NCBI GenBank assembly: GCA_036345935.2
Contig: JADWOT020000004.1
Coordinates: 8,576,734-8,640,733, forward strand
Reading direction: 5' to 3'
Source of the DNA: Taenia hydatigena
Lineage: Eukaryota > Platyhelminthes > Cestoda > Cyclophyllidea > Taeniidae
DNA length: 64,000 bases
A model generated the notes under the pieces. That model made no database searches. It saw only the letters and a list, made by a program, of their open reading frames with translations, and was not told where the DNA came from. A program made the position numbers and the translations under genes. Of the stretch, positions 35,391 to 47,722 are shown in pieces (within the stretch, counting starts at the first letter, position 1; the number at the start of each line of letters is the position of its first letter).

Positions 35391-38300
35391 TAACAAGAAG
35401 AGTGGTCACGGTGCAAGGCGTTACGAACGCATCTTCAGCAGGTCCAATCAACTTGTGAAACTGCAAACGCATTGGTTAACACCATATTCCTCGAGGAGGA
35501 CAAATCAATTAACCCATCCTGTGCATGCAAGTACCACAATAACATCATAGATAGACACACCAGATAACCAGCATCTATGCTCCTACCTTACCTTTCACTT
35601 TAGGAGATCTTCCGCTTCTACTGCAATGGCGCCAAATCGGTGGTCCTTCTCAACCATTCATCCATACTTCCATTCATCCACTGTGGACATGCCACAAACT
35701 AACGTACTCCACTCTTAACACTGCCCTGAGTTGCGAATGGCAAGGCATCCATTCTCCAACAATCGTTGGCCCATAATCATTGGTAAAACGACCCATGTGA
35801 GTGGGAAGAGAAGCAAAACAACACAACACTCAGCCGAGTGCACAAGCCAGTCATTCATTGACGACCTTAACCGACCTTAGTGGTGTAGATATTCGAACTA
35901 TAAAAAGTCATTAGAAACCATCAAATTCGCCACAAAGTCAGCTAAGTTATTCGAAAAAGCTTTTTGATACACCTCGAAACGTCATAAATGTTAAAAAGTG
36001 CATGTCTAAAGGCAATTGAAATTTTTCATAAGGGCGGCACATTAAAATTTAAATGCTGTTATGTAGACCACATTTACTTTGCGCTGTTACACCTCTTGAT
36101 TGGCATCTATGCTTTGATCGACTGTTACGATTCATTGCCATATGTCTCACCCGTGCAAAATTCGTACATTCTTTCATCTGTGTGTTTCTACTTTAAAATT
36201 TGTGTTTGTTACAAAACTGCTCTAGTTTGTGTTATTTGTTGCATCACTAAAGACACACAAAAATCAAAAGTTTGATTGTTTTACCGAACGAACTGTGACC
36301 TGATTAGTCATTTTTGCACGTGGCTCGCGTAAGTGCTGCTCGTTCTGGCGACTGTTGTTTCGGTTTTATGAGCCTTTATTTAGCGTCAGAAGTTGGAAAA
36401 CTTGTAAGCATTTGGTGCATTTTGGTTAGTTTTGGTGGTTTTGTTGTTAATAGGCATTTTAAATGTCGACTTTCTTCTTCTGCACACACACTTGCTGGAG
36501 TAAATGCAAAGGCCTCTTAATGTGACTGTTGAGACGTTTACTAAGGTGCAATTTTGCTACACGGCACTATAAGTGATAAATTATGACCATTTTAGCAGTG
36601 TGTGAGGTTGTGCTTTTTGTATTAATGACGTTGGAGTTTGGTTGGTGGGGCGCAATTTGGTTGAGAGGAGTTATAATCTTACCGAGTGCTTGGCAATCAC
36701 TTGCTTGGTGCTTTCGTGCGATCAAGCACCCATTACATGCATGCGTTTGTACTTGTATTTGTTCTTTCTTTATCACTCTATATGTTAGGCTAATCGTTCC
36801 AAAAATAGCTGCAGTCGCTGTCAAGACTTTTTGTTTTCCATTTGCATTGCCTAATCGCGTTGATGTTCTCACTACACAATCCTTCTTCCGAATAAGTAGG
36901 ATCGTTTTTGCTGTTTCCAATTGGTCAGCTATTTAATCAAGAATGAGTTTTGATGAATGCGGTGAAATTTGATGAAGAGGCTTGTGAGGAGTTTTAACGT
37001 TGTTCATTATTTCCTTGCTAGTATTCATCTTGTTTATAAATCTTATCCTCCACTTTTCTTTTCCGCTTTCATGCTTGAATAGACGTTGAAGAAGAGGAAA
37101 AGGAAGAAGAAGGAGAAGGAGATGGAGATGAAGCTGTAGCAATGAGCGTGAATCTCGCCTTCGCTATGACTTCGCGCATTCCCTAGGTAAGATTGGATTG
37201 AGTTGTTGGTGCCTTTTGTGGGCGCAGTAAGAGAATCGATGTGCGTTGTTCTTATGTTGGGTGGGAAGGTGCTTTTCCTGTTTACCTGTGTGGTGAAGGG
37301 TGCGCTATTGTCATGACTGTGATATGCGTGGTGTTGGAGCAGCAGCGCATAGAGATGGCGGAGGACTGGGGGCGTGACGAGGGTAATTAGTTGTGTTGAT
37401 GTGATCCTTGCTGCGAAAGGTGTTGTGTAGAGGGCCTAGGTGATGGTTTGATCGTAGGTATTTTCAGCTTTGATGGAACGAGTTGGTGTCTGAGTGAGTA
37501 AGTGAGTAAATGGGTGGGTGGGTGAGTGAGGTAGACGCAGCGGCATCACTACGCAGACTGTACTTTGTAGCAGTCGTAAGTATTTGCTTGCGGCTGTGGT
37601 GCACTGCTTGGATGGATTGGAGGTGGTCGCTTGTGTTGGCATGAAGGTAGGGTGTGGCTCTGCTGGTCTGTGCTTTGCGCTAGGAGAGGGGGTGGGGAAG
37701 CATCTCCGCCTTACAACCCTTTTCCAATGTTGCAGGTGCAATGGTTTGGAATGCTTGGAAGGCGAAGGAAGGATTGTGATACTGCACGGCACAGACGGTT
37801 GGTGGACGCAGCTACATCGATTGAAGCGGCGACTCAATGGTTCTATTCTGTGCCTCCTCCACAGAGCTTTTTTTCTGCCTGTGTTGGTGCGTATGCCTGG
37901 ACATCACTGACGGGGACATTCATTCATTTATCCAACGATCGCTATCGCAACAACAGCAGTTTCATCAGTCCTTTTGGGCTGCCCAACTGGGTAAGTGGCC
38001 AATGTTGAATTTTTGTATCAGAAACGACTTGGGCTTGCGGTTGAACTAACCAGTAAGAAGGTTTAGACGCATTGAAAGGTGTGGATTTTATTCTTGCCAG
38101 CTGTAATCACGGAGAGAAGAACGCTGGTTCCTCGTTAATGCGAAAGCCTAACTTGGCGTTAGAAAAAGGCGGATGGGTGAGCACTTTTGGTAGACTGTGG
38201 CCTTCACTTCAACAAGTCGTTGGATGAGGAAGTGTGGCGATTAGGTGTTGTTCGGAGCGATGGAATCAGTCCTTCTACTCACGTGGTGCATTTTTTTGTC

Positions 38301-39344
38301 ACTGTATAGCATGATAGGCGGTAAATGGTGACTGTTTTGTTAGTTTGTGCGGTTGTTTGTGCCTTGAACGACGTTGGGAGTGTGCATAATGGGTGAGTGG
38401 GGTTGCGGTATACTGCTTGGGTAGACTGGCGGTGGTCCCTCGTGTTAGTTTTGATTTGCGCTTTGCTGTTAGGAGGAGGAGGAGAAAGAGGAGGCATTTC
38501 CATCTGACAACTCGTTGTCAATATTCTAGATACCTGAAGGACGGGGATTTGGAGAGTTGTCGACGGCGCTAGTTCAACCTTTCTATGCTTCGTCTCCTCC
38601 ACAGAGCCCCGCTTCTGCGACTGCAGCTGCCGCCACTGCCACGTATGCGTGGACATCACCGACCGACGATGCGATAGGATTTGGGTGGCTTAACAGCAAG
38701 TGCTATGCGCAATAACATGGGCCTGAGTGGTGAACTTGCTCTTAAATAACAATCCCCCGTTTGAGTCCTTTGCTAAATTTCAGTTGAAGATTGTTGGGAC
38801 TTCTCTGAGCGGTTTCGGAAGGTTGTGGTAGACTATTATTTTGTAGTTGCACAGTCAGCGGCGTGGGACTAAAGCTTGACGAGAGGACGACGCGAACGCC
38901 GATAGCTTGGCAACCACTAGGGCAGCAAACCCTCACTGAGTGAGGTGACGGAGAATGAGGCAGTTGTTGCAGAAGAGTTCGGCCACTTGATTAATTTGAA
39001 GGGATCATGTCAGTTGAAATTACCATCGAAAGTGATATTAGTTGGTGGGTTGTTAACAAGTAGTCAGTGAATTAGTTGCGGAGGCAAGGAGTTACGCCAC
39101 TTGTGACCCTGTTAAGAGAAGTCAGTTCCTGTGCCGTCGCCTAGTTGCTTGTCGTCCTTCATCATTTGCTTGGATGCATGGAAGTCAAGTCGGCATAGAC
39201 AGACCACAGTGGGCTTCTTTTCATCACATCAACCATCGCTCCTTCCTCGTCATTCATCAAGAATGACTGAAAAGATGAGCACTTTATGTGGAGGGAGAGA
39301 GCTGCCTGGAAACGACGTGTCTAGTTATAATGTGAAGTAGACGC
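35391..39344. repeat. P1 spacer, inverted homologue of the P2 spacer
   Basis: Unique within P1 but alignable with 53,986-58,734 in reverse complement, so the two spacers are homologous. It lacks about 0.8 kb found in P2 at roughly 55,735-56,535. It holds several open frames (for example 36,583-36,936), most of them disrupted in the P2 spacer. Diverged direct repeats are visible: 37,600-37,940 resembles 38,400-38,700, and 36,570-36,640 resembles 38,320-38,390. Confidence 0.8.
37736..37990 (+). pseudogene. Splice-flanked exon in P1 spacer, frameshifted
   Basis: Acceptor AATGTTGCAG and donor GTAAGT flank a 255-nt exon. The P2 copy (55,335-55,585) has 251 nt; the 4 extra bases near 37,767 shift the frame here. 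Downstream of the shift both copies read ATQWFYS.PPPQS and AYAWTSLTGTFIHL. A diverged tandem relative at about 38,540-38,715 contains PFYASSPPQSPASA and ATYAWTSPTDD. Confidence 0.45.
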
Positions 39345-39615
39345 TGTACACACACGCGTGGCATGTGTTTCATATCACCAAGTCATGGCTATTCAGAACA
39401 TCCTATGTATTTAAAGCAATAAAGGTGGTGAGGGACAGTTGTGCTGTGTGGTATTTGAAAAGGAGGAGGAGGAGGGATCGGTTGATTAGAAGAAGTGAAT
39501 GCAGTTAGCGTCATTGTTTAGGCGAAACGTGCACTACTGTTGGGTGTGGTGATGAGGATTGCTGCTTAGCAGGTGAAGCGTGTTTTGTGTAGGTGTTACC
39601 CCTGGCAGCAGGGAT

Positions 39616-40134
39616 TCACAGCGACTGGGGTGGTGCTTGCTGGATTACGTAGTGACGCGGCCTCATGACTATGGGTAAATGGTGGGGTATGCGCGAACAA
39701 ATGGTGTAGAAGTTGACTGGAAGGGGAAGTGTTGAATTCAGCTCTGCCTTGTGTAGAGTGTTCGGCTGTCTGTGAAGGGGAGGAAGGAGGAAGAGAAGAG
39801 GATGGGAGGTGGAGGAGGGCACATACAGTGAAAAGCGCATCATTCCACGCGACACCCTGCCAATTTCGACGTTTGAATCTTGAGGTAGGATGTCAATACT
39901 ACTGAAACGGCGCCCAGTAGGAGGAGCTTTACCAACTCGATGGCCCACAATTTCTCTCTGTTGAGTAGTAGTAGCAGTAGTGGTAGTAAAGCCAGGGTCT
40001 GGCTTGCGTTCTAGTGGCGGCGGCTGCAGCGGTGGCAGCCACATAAGGAGGAGGAGGTGGTGGTGATGGTGGTTGTGGTGGTACATATCCCACATTGTTA
40101 GTGAGGCGGTAAGGAGGTAGGCGACACTTGTCAT
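39616..40134 (-). CDS. Candidate gene G2, P1 right arm
   Basis: Mirror copy of the G2 frame in the left arm, with the intron at 39,770-39,826 and identical splice sites. It is one codon-length repeat unit shorter in the histidine run. Confidence 0.35.
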   Translation of the reverse strand: MTSVAYLLTASLTMWDMYHHNHHHHHLLLLMWLPPLQPPPLERKPDPGFTTTTATTTQQREIVGHRVGKAPPTGRRFSSIDILPQDSNVEIGRVSRGMMRFSLYVPSSTSHPLLFLLPPLHRQPNTLHKAELNSTLPLPVNFYTICSRIPHHLPIVMRPRHYVIQQAPPQSL

Positions 40135-40774
40135 TTGCTAACGCACATATTAGTAGCATTGGGTGCAAAAAGCGATTCTGTCACTTTGCAACTGCACTGG
40201 GTGTCTACGTTCTGCCTGGTTGTCGTCATCGTAGCATTTGAGTTACCCAGCTATGGTTAGTTCAATCAAATAATGAGGTACTTATTTATTACTTGAGCAA
40301 CTGTTCGGTTGCATTTTGATGCTTTGCGTTCACTTCTCAATTCACGTGGCCTGCGTCTTCTATTATTCCTACTCCTCTTCCTCCCACCAACCAGGCGTCA
40401 TTGTTCATGAATTGACACACTCTCGGTGTGTGTGTGTGTTCCCGTGCCAAATTAAAGAGCAAGTATTTCAAAATTCTTTTATCTCTTCTATCATAAATAC
40501 ACAACTGATGAAGTGAATGTCTTATTATAATGTGAAGGAGATGGTGTCACACAACTCAGCGACCATAAGACAGAGTCGGGATGTGGCATTGAATGCTTCG
40601 AAGTGGTCGGTGAAGAGTAAGCTCAAACCGACAGTAAGGTGGATTCTGTGGCATCGCAGCCATCCTGCCGCCTACTAAGTGCTAAGTGAGATAAGGCCTT
40701 CGTCTAATGAATAAAAGAGATGTATTTGAACAAACAAGAAGAAGAAGAACAAAAATAAGAAAGGTGGCATGTGG

Positions 40775-41051
40775 GTTGCCAAAGAAGCCAAGAAGCTGTC
40801 TGACACAAAGCACCTCAGACGAATGTTTAAGTGGAAGACGAGGAAGTGGGACAGAATGGGCAGGGTGGGCAGTGTGGGCGGAGAGGGAACTCGCAAGCAG
40901 TCGCATCTGATGTGAAGTTTGGTGGATTGCAACGGATACTGCAAGTCGTCGCTGACGGTAGCGAAATGGAAGGAGCCGACGCATCAGCAGCAGACGTCCA
41001 CGGCACGACCGAAGGTCCGGATGAATGCGAATGAGAGGAAGCGGAGGGGTG
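40775..41051 (+). pseudogene. Internal inverted relic of G1 exon 2, P1 right arm
   Basis: Mirror copy of 33,670-33,946 with the same stops in the G1 frame. Confidence 0.65.
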
Positions 41052-41707
41052 AGATGTGAACACGAAAGAAGGAAGGGAGACGGTGGAAGACAAGCAGCTA
41101 CTCGAGGAAGAAGAGGAAAGGAGAAAGGAAGGAAGGAGTGAAGGAAGGAAGGCGAGGAGGGAGGGAGAGAAACAGGGAGGGGGAAGGGAGGCAGTGAGGC
41201 AGGGAGGGAGGGAGGGAGAGAGAGAGAGAGAGGGGAGGCATCGGAACGGAGAAAGAAGTGAAGAACGAGGAGACATCACGCATGGCGGTGAACAACGGCA
41301 TCGGCGATGGCAGCAGGGGCACAGTTGTCGACTCTGACGGTGGACATGGGCGAGACATTGTTGGCACCGGGACATCTCAACCGAACACTAAATGAAAAAG
41401 GAGAGAAAAAAAATAGGAAGTTAAGAGAGACGGACGAACGGAAGTCCTTCGCTCTTGGCATGGGTAGAGGTCATCATCGTCATCTGCCTCCTGCTGCTGC
41501 TGCTGCTGCTACTGCTGCTGAGATAACCGTGACAACTACAGTGTCCCTAACAATCACAACAACGACAACAACAACGCATTTCTCCTGCTGCTGCTGCTGC
41601 TGCTTCTCATAGTGCAGATACTGCTGCATTAACAGGAAGGACAATGCTCTCACCAACTTGACATGGTGTGAATTGGTGGTAGGCAAGAAACACACTTTGC
41701 TCCATCA

Positions 41708-42563
41708 TCAATGCATCATGGAGTCTGTAAACCGGTGTCGGTGTCCGTGTCGGTGTGGGTGTTGGTGAGGTGGTCCCTTGTGTTGTTGGTGCCACGCGAG
41801 TCCACCGATTGCGTTGGTGAAGAGCCGACGCCACCTGCCGCTGCGTGTCTTCTTTGCTTTGCCGTGTACGTGGTGACCGCTCTCCATGATGACATTGTGC
41901 GTCTTCTCCTTCTTCACCTCCTTCTCCATTCTCCCGTCCTCCTCTTGCTCGTTCTCCTCGCGCTGCCCATCCCGCACCTGCGCCTGCTCCCGCTCACGCT
42001 CCACCCGCTCCACCCACACCTCCTCCTCCTCCTCCTCCTCCTCCTCCTCCTCCTCTTCCTGCTGCCCGTCCTCGTCCCTCCTCGAACGGCCCTTTGTCTC
42101 CATCCGTCTTCTCCTCCTCCTCCTCCTCCTCCTCCTTTCAGCGCAAAGGCCATTTGCGCTATCCACACCACCACCACCTCCTCCTTCTTCCCTCCATTCG
42201 TATTCATCCGGAAGGTCGGTAACACCGTAGGTCGTGTCTGCGGCGCCGGTATCTCCTTCCGTTTCTGCCGACCGTCGCTGCCGCCTCCGCATCGAATGAC
42301 TTGGAGGCGAGGCGAAGAATTGCAGTATCTGCTGGAATCTCACCAGCTTCACATCAGATGCGCCAGTCGAGTTCTCCATCTCCTCCACCTGCTCCACCTG
42401 CTCCACTTGCTCCACCCGCTCTTCTTCCACATGAACATTTGTCTGAAGTGCTTTGTGAGAGACAGCCTGTTGGCGTCTTTGGCAACCTGCATGACAATGA
42501 GGTTAGTAGAGGTGTGTGTGAAGGCGAGCACCTACCTCTCCTCGTGGACACTGCTTGCGCCAT
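41708..42563 (-). CDS. Candidate gene G1, P1 right arm (intact)
   Basis: Mirror copy of the left-arm gene: exon 1 42,536-42,563, intron 42,487-42,535 (49 nt), exon 2 41,708-42,486. The predicted protein is identical to the left-arm copy, including the lengths of its Glu and Arg runs. Confidence 0.5.
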
Positions 42564-43186
42564 GTCCACGAGGGTCCACGCGAGAAAGAAAAATTGCAAA
42601 CGGAAAAAACCAAAGTGACCGAAAAACCAAAGCGAAATGTAGACCAAGATAAAGAGCGTTTCTGCATACAACCGATCTGCAAACATTATCGTGGCGGTAT
42701 GTTTGAGTGTGTGACACGATCAATGGATTCAATCGATAACCTCACCATTTGAAAGGTAGCAGCGCTTTGTGTCTGGTGACTACACTGCCTTCACGCTGGA
42801 TTGTGGTGCATGGTGGAAGCTAATGATGAAAATTATTACTAACACGACTGGAAAAATGTGCTGCTTTGTGGTGTAGGTGAGGTGTAGGTGCGTTGAATGT
42901 GCTTGTGGAAGTGATAGCAACCACCCACAACGATGCGACTGTACTGTCGCCTCACAATGCCAGTGAGCTAGAAATGCGAGTGGAATAAAAGTGTTACTCA
43001 AATGACTTTAGTAGTGGGTTTCTGTTACTGCGTGTGACGGGAAGACGGGTGTGAGTGTTGAAGGCATTTATGCAGCACATCCAGTATGTGCATTTTCGAT
43101 GGTGGTAAGGAAAGAACCAACACACACCACACCGGTGGGACAGCAGGCTTGCTTTGCAAAGAAGGGAAGGAAAGGGTAAGGGGGGA

Positions 43187-43396
43187 CGGAAGGAAGGAAG
43201 GAAGGAAGGAAGGAAGGAAGGAAGGAAGGAAGGAAGGAAGGAAGGAAGGAAGGAAGGAAGGAAGGAAGGAAGGAAGGAAGGAAGGAATGAAGGAAGGAAG
43301 GAAGGAATGAAGGAAGGAAGGAAGGAAGGAATGAAGGAAGGAAGGAAGGAAGGAAGGAAGGAAGGAAGGAAGGAAGGAAGGACGGAAGGAAGGAAA
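43187..43396 (+). repeat. (GAAG)n microsatellite, expanded allele
   Basis: About 210 bp of GAAG units with a few GAATG interruptions, mirrored against only about 45 bp at 31,489-31,533. The expansion is the largest difference between the two P1 arms. Confidence 0.97.
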
Positions 43397-43710
43397 GATG
43401 GGAAGAATTAAGGGAGGAAGAAGTGGTTTGATGTGTCACACATGCGAGACGGTGGTTGGTAGCCGTAAGATAGAATGATAAAGTGGTCAAAATAGTTCTC
43501 GTTGAACTTAAGATGGTCCATTTGAAGGAGTAACTTCTACTTTGAGTCATTGCCTTATTGGTAGGGCTGTCCTTTCGATGTGCCTCGATATCTGCCATAA
43601 GGTACTGCACCCAGTCGCCACAATCGTGCCAATACGTGAGGCCTCTCATTGTCGGCAATGTGGTTCCTTTCATGAGGGACATTATTATTCGCCCTGTGGG
43701 GACTAACATA

Positions 43711-43934
43711 CTGCATGAACGAATAGTTCGCATTTAGGAAGGTAACATTCGGTACACTCAATCCGCCGAATGATTGCGACTCCACAGCTGTCGACGATGA
43801 GTTCAAAGGCGCTTAGTGTGCAGTCTTAGCGGCCTCCCTCCCATTGGTCTGCTTCTACATCAACACCCCTCTTTGCCATTGCCACCGACGGCAAAGATGG
43901 GTGTTGTTGGCAGCCTGATGAGTCAGTCTGTGGT
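43711..43934. repeat. 224-bp inverted repeat, left arm (partner 47,723-47,942)
   Basis: Nearly identical to the reverse complement of 47,723-47,942, differing by a few single bases and a 4-base AGTC insertion near 43,924. It abuts the truncated edge of P1. In the minus orientation it carries the same open frame as the partner (STAVESQSFGG then NVTFLNANYSFMQ), cut off after the CAG. Confidence 0.9.
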
Positions 43935-44434
43935 GTCCTTAGAGAGCGACTCATAACCAGCGTTAGAGGTGGTAGCGGCAACAGAGCGAGTGTCAGTCAG
44001 TGAGACTGCTCACCCTCATCCTCTATCATCCCCACAACCTCGTCTAATCAATAAGCACATTATAAAAAACAACAGCAGCACAATTTAAAAAAGGCATCGC
44101 GACACATGGAAGGCCGAGTACTACACCACGCGACACTGTCGAAATAAGACAATGTGCTATTGCGTGACATCTCGTGCACACGCTCCATTGCAGTGGTAGA
44201 GCATCCACACCCAGGGCCCTAGAAGGATGAGCAAAAGTCGACTAGTCAATGCAGACAGGCTCCATCCCACTACCAATCGTCCGTGGGCAGGAATACATAC
44301 ACTCGACACTTACATCAGTGCAAATCGCCACCCCACTCACTGATCTCCCACTGCATCGCAAACGCGATCTCACCAGCAGCAGCAGCAGCGGACCTAGTGG
44401 AGTGCAACAAAGTGCCCGATATCCATATCCCACT
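43935..44434. other. No gene seen
   Basis: Short open frames on both strands at 44,240-44,480, including a serine run from AGC repeats. No family is recognised. Confidence 0.35.
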
Positions 44435-45115
44435 GTGGAAGCAGTGTAGCACGTTGCTCATGACTAGGCCTAACTAGATCACACTAGATTGCACTGGAAG
44501 ATAACAGACCTAATTAGCTACCCAGGTTAGATTGTGACAGGTTTAGATAAATTAGGAAAGAAAGGCGCGGATTGACAGAGCCTCATGTTCAGAGACGCCT
44601 TCCTACGATACCATTCAAGTCAACTGCAACACCCTGACTTGGCCCGAATAATCGGCCCGACACAACTGCGTGCGATGTGACATGAGGAATTTCCTTTCTT
44701 CCTCTCAGATATTAGAAACCATAGGGCACACGCAAGAGTAGGGTCTGATGGCGTTCTCAGGATGGAGGGATGGGAGCCCACTCGTCGCCTCCTTCTTTCC
44801 CACATCCCACTTCAACGTGTCTTTGGTGAGTGACACCTTTATCGTCTACCGGGCTGGATATGCTTTCAAGTATTGCGTCTTGCATTATGTCCTACCGTGT
44901 ATGCTCCATGCATTCAAGTCACCTGAAGAAGAGAAGTGCGTAGTCGTCTGCATTTCATTTCCTTACCTTTGGCTTCCCACTTTAGCGCCACGAGAACGCA
45001 TTGTTCCTCTGGCTCCCTCTTGGTTTTCTTCTCTTCATTTTCTTCGAATCCAACACCAGGTTGCCCCTGCCTTCTCCTCTTACCTCATCGTCTGCATACG
45101 CCCTCTTAGTAAGTC
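44435..45115 (+). repeat. Dispersed repeat carrying an exon, copy B
   Basis: Direct-orientation relative of 1,465-2,080 (see that entry), about 43 kb away. Confidence 0.6.
44709..44825 (+). CDS. Splice-flanked exon, copy B (open)
   Basis: The exon lies between acceptor CTTCCTCTCAG and donor GTGAGT. The frame shared with copy A is open throughout and contains ARVGSDGVLRMEGWEP and LLLSHIPLQRVF. No adjoining exons were linked. It may be one surviving exon of a gene whose other parts are lost or elsewhere. Confidence 0.35.
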
Positions 45116-45798
45116 CCCTTTACCTCACCACTGGTCTCACCTTTGATTATGACATGAACAAATAGTGCCGAGATTCATAACCTAGAACAGACTAGCACAG
45201 ACTAGACTGCAATCGCGGAAGAAGACCAGAAACTGCAAAGAGAAGAAGTTGGAAACACGATTGGAGTAACAGAACTACAAGATTCGTTAACTAACTTGTT
45301 CACACAAGTAGAGCTACCCTCAGTGTGGAAACTCAAAGCATTCAAGGGTCACAATGGAGAGATGGCGATCAAAGATGCCACCTCGAAGTGAAACATCGTC
45401 CAGGCTTCAGTTCTCGGCATGCTGAATGAATCGCCTTCCCCACTCCTCATCCTCGCCAAATGCTGTTGGGCTGACAGTGGGAGATCCGTACGAAAATGTG
45501 CTAATTTCAATGCAAAGTGAGAAGGAACGATTGAGTGCTGACTTTGGTGGGCGGATGAATGCGTTTGGCATTTGAGGAAGCGATAAGCCGAACTCGATGA
45601 AGATCACCCACCTTTCCGCTGAGTGGAGACGCAAGTAGTAATGAAAACCATCTCAGCGAAGAAGTGAGAGGAGATGCGACGTAATGTAGGTTCCGAAGTG
45701 CCCCAAAGCCGGTAGTTTATGCCTTCTGTGATCTCGTCTGTGATTTATAGGTGAGAAGTTGTCCTTTCTGTATACAGAACTCATTCATCTGACAGTAG
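45116..45798. other. No gene seen
   Basis: Mixed sequence without recognised exon or repeat. Confidence 0.4.
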
Positions 45799-46729
45799 CT
45801 AATCAATGTTGAAGCTAAAACAGCTGTGCTGGCGGTGGAGCTGCAAGGATTTTCGCGTGTAGACTTGGTTTCATTGCCTCCAGAAAAGGTTCTCGTTCCC
45901 CGTATTCCAATTGTGAGAGGTGAGGAAAACGTCTCCTTATGCTATACAACCATTGGATTCTGAGAGAAGTCGCACCTCTCTATTGAGAACTTCCCATTCC
46001 GAAATGACAACATGCGATGCATTGTATACTTTCTCCATGTAATGGTAAACAGCAGCTCCATGGCGATGAGTGCGTGAGTGGAGGTGAATGCTTGAAAGGT
46101 TGTCTCAGTAGGACTGCGAGCACTGCAAATTGGACCACTTCTCTGGACTTTTTCCTACGCAGTGGGTGCAGTCGATGTCTTGGTGATTCCATCGTCTGGT
46201 AGGAGTTACAGTATTTTTTCAACCTTCACCATTAGCAGCACGTATATTTGCTCTCCTGAGAATCGGCAAATGAGCTCGATGTCAGCTCCACAACGCCTGT
46301 TCCTTATTGCTTTCTTGGAATTAGCTGATTTTTTAAGATCTGCAAACATTTTAGTTGAAAATTAGAGCAGCTATTCCCGGTGGATTAAACCCTTAATTTT
46401 GCAAAACAAGTTCAGTATTTGGCTTGGTAGTAAGAATTTCGGTGATTATATAACAACAAATCGTCTGGGCCGTGGTGAACTTGTTAGAAATATTAAAATG
46501 GTTGAGTCAATGATCTGCAAGCTAATCGTCTCCTTTGCAGCGTACCACATGATTCGGCCATGTGGATGCCCCTTTAGATTGGAGTCTCTTGTGTTGAACG
46601 AAAGTGAACAGCCAGAACACGTAAAGCTGTGGTGTCCACTTCAAACCTCTGTACCTTCCCATTCGTGGTGCTCTATCACAGTGATTGCCGTACCGTCATT
46701 TGTTCACTCCTTCCGTGTGTCTTCGTAGA
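45799..46729 (+). CDS. Candidate exons of an unidentified gene
   Basis: Three open plus-strand segments have natural composition. The first is 45,799-45,963, after an acceptor-like CTGACAGTAG (contains LVSLPPEKVLVPRIPIVRGE). The second starts at 46,151 after a good acceptor, TTTTTCCTACGCAG (contains VDVLVIPSSGRSYSIFST). The third is the 109-codon frame 46,399-46,728. I could not fix donors and phases between them. No family is assigned. Chance or a relic are real alternatives. Confidence 0.25.
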
Positions 46730-47722
46730 AGTTTCGTAGACTTGTCATTGGCACCTGATGTTTCTTAATCCTTTATAATCTTGTCAGCAATTTAAGAAAT
46801 GAGGTGGGAAGGCGATTATTGATGGGGCATTAATTACCGTCTACAGTGAGTTGGTGCAGTGGACCAATACTTCTCGCTGAAAACTGATCGTTCGGGGCGG
46901 GAATTGCTACAGAACTCATCGAAGACACGTCAGGAAATCTTGCGTTCGTGTCCATTTGGAGAAGGGAAGCAGACCTCTTTTAGTGGTCACGAGTGCTTGC
47001 TGGGGTGTGGTGGACAAACTGACGTGACTGATTTGGGCTGTTGCTGTCCATTTGGTCACATTTACCAAGAGGAATGAAATCACAAACCCAATTTCCCACC
47101 CTCTCACAAGGGAAAGTAAAGAATGCCTGGACCGAACGCTCCTTGATTACGATATAATCTGCTACCAGAAATTACGGGACAAGAGATTTCCACAATATTT
47201 GGAAGGAGAGTAGTAGACATTGGTGAAGCGTATCGTTTGTGATCAAATGGCTTGAACAGTTCAATTTGGGTGATGCCTAGTCACTCGAAGGGCATCGCTC
47301 TCAAGGCGACTCTCTGTTTTGAATAACGGAGAAGAGGTGCATGTCTCCCCTGCCTAAACTTTATTCGGGATCAGTGTGCGAGGAGCAGGCAACAGCGCTA
47401 TCCAACCTGAGTGATGGTGCAACAGTGGATTCACTACTCCTACATCGACATTGAAATTTGTGTGGCGGAGGCTGACTGCCACCCAGCTGACATGACATGG
47501 TACGTGGTGGGTAGTAGGGTTGGCAGACCATGAATTTGTTCCTCCTGTACCTTCTCCACGCACGTCTAGAGTGGTTTGCTGAGTGAATGTCCGAGTGGGG
47601 GAATGACGTATGGTTGGACTGACTCGGAGTGCCACGACTGCTGAGCAAATGGACATCTCTCATAATCATGAATTGTCTCCGAAAGTCCACACACAGAGGT
47701 CATCGCATGGACCTGAAGCTGG
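46730..47722. other. No supported gene
   Basis: Overlapping open frames on both strands (46,859-47,077 plus; 47,354-47,690 minus) without recognised motifs. Confidence 0.35.

Larger units (their letters stand above)
39345..43703 (-). repeat. Palindrome P1, right arm
   Basis: Inverted partner of 31,182-35,390. It is about 150 bp longer, because of the expanded GAAG tract. Its outer edge at 43,703 breaks abruptly inside sequence that continues in the other three arms, and is followed within a few bases by the left arm of the 224-bp inverted repeat. Confidence 0.95.

Noticed and set aside
36583..36936. 117-codon hydrophobic frame in the P1 spacer
   Set aside because: The P2 spacer copy stops after about 18 codons, so the frame is not maintained.
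43068..43733. 221-codon open frame with many FLPS repeats
   Set aside because: It is translation of the GAAG/TTCC microsatellite; the frame is an accident of its period.
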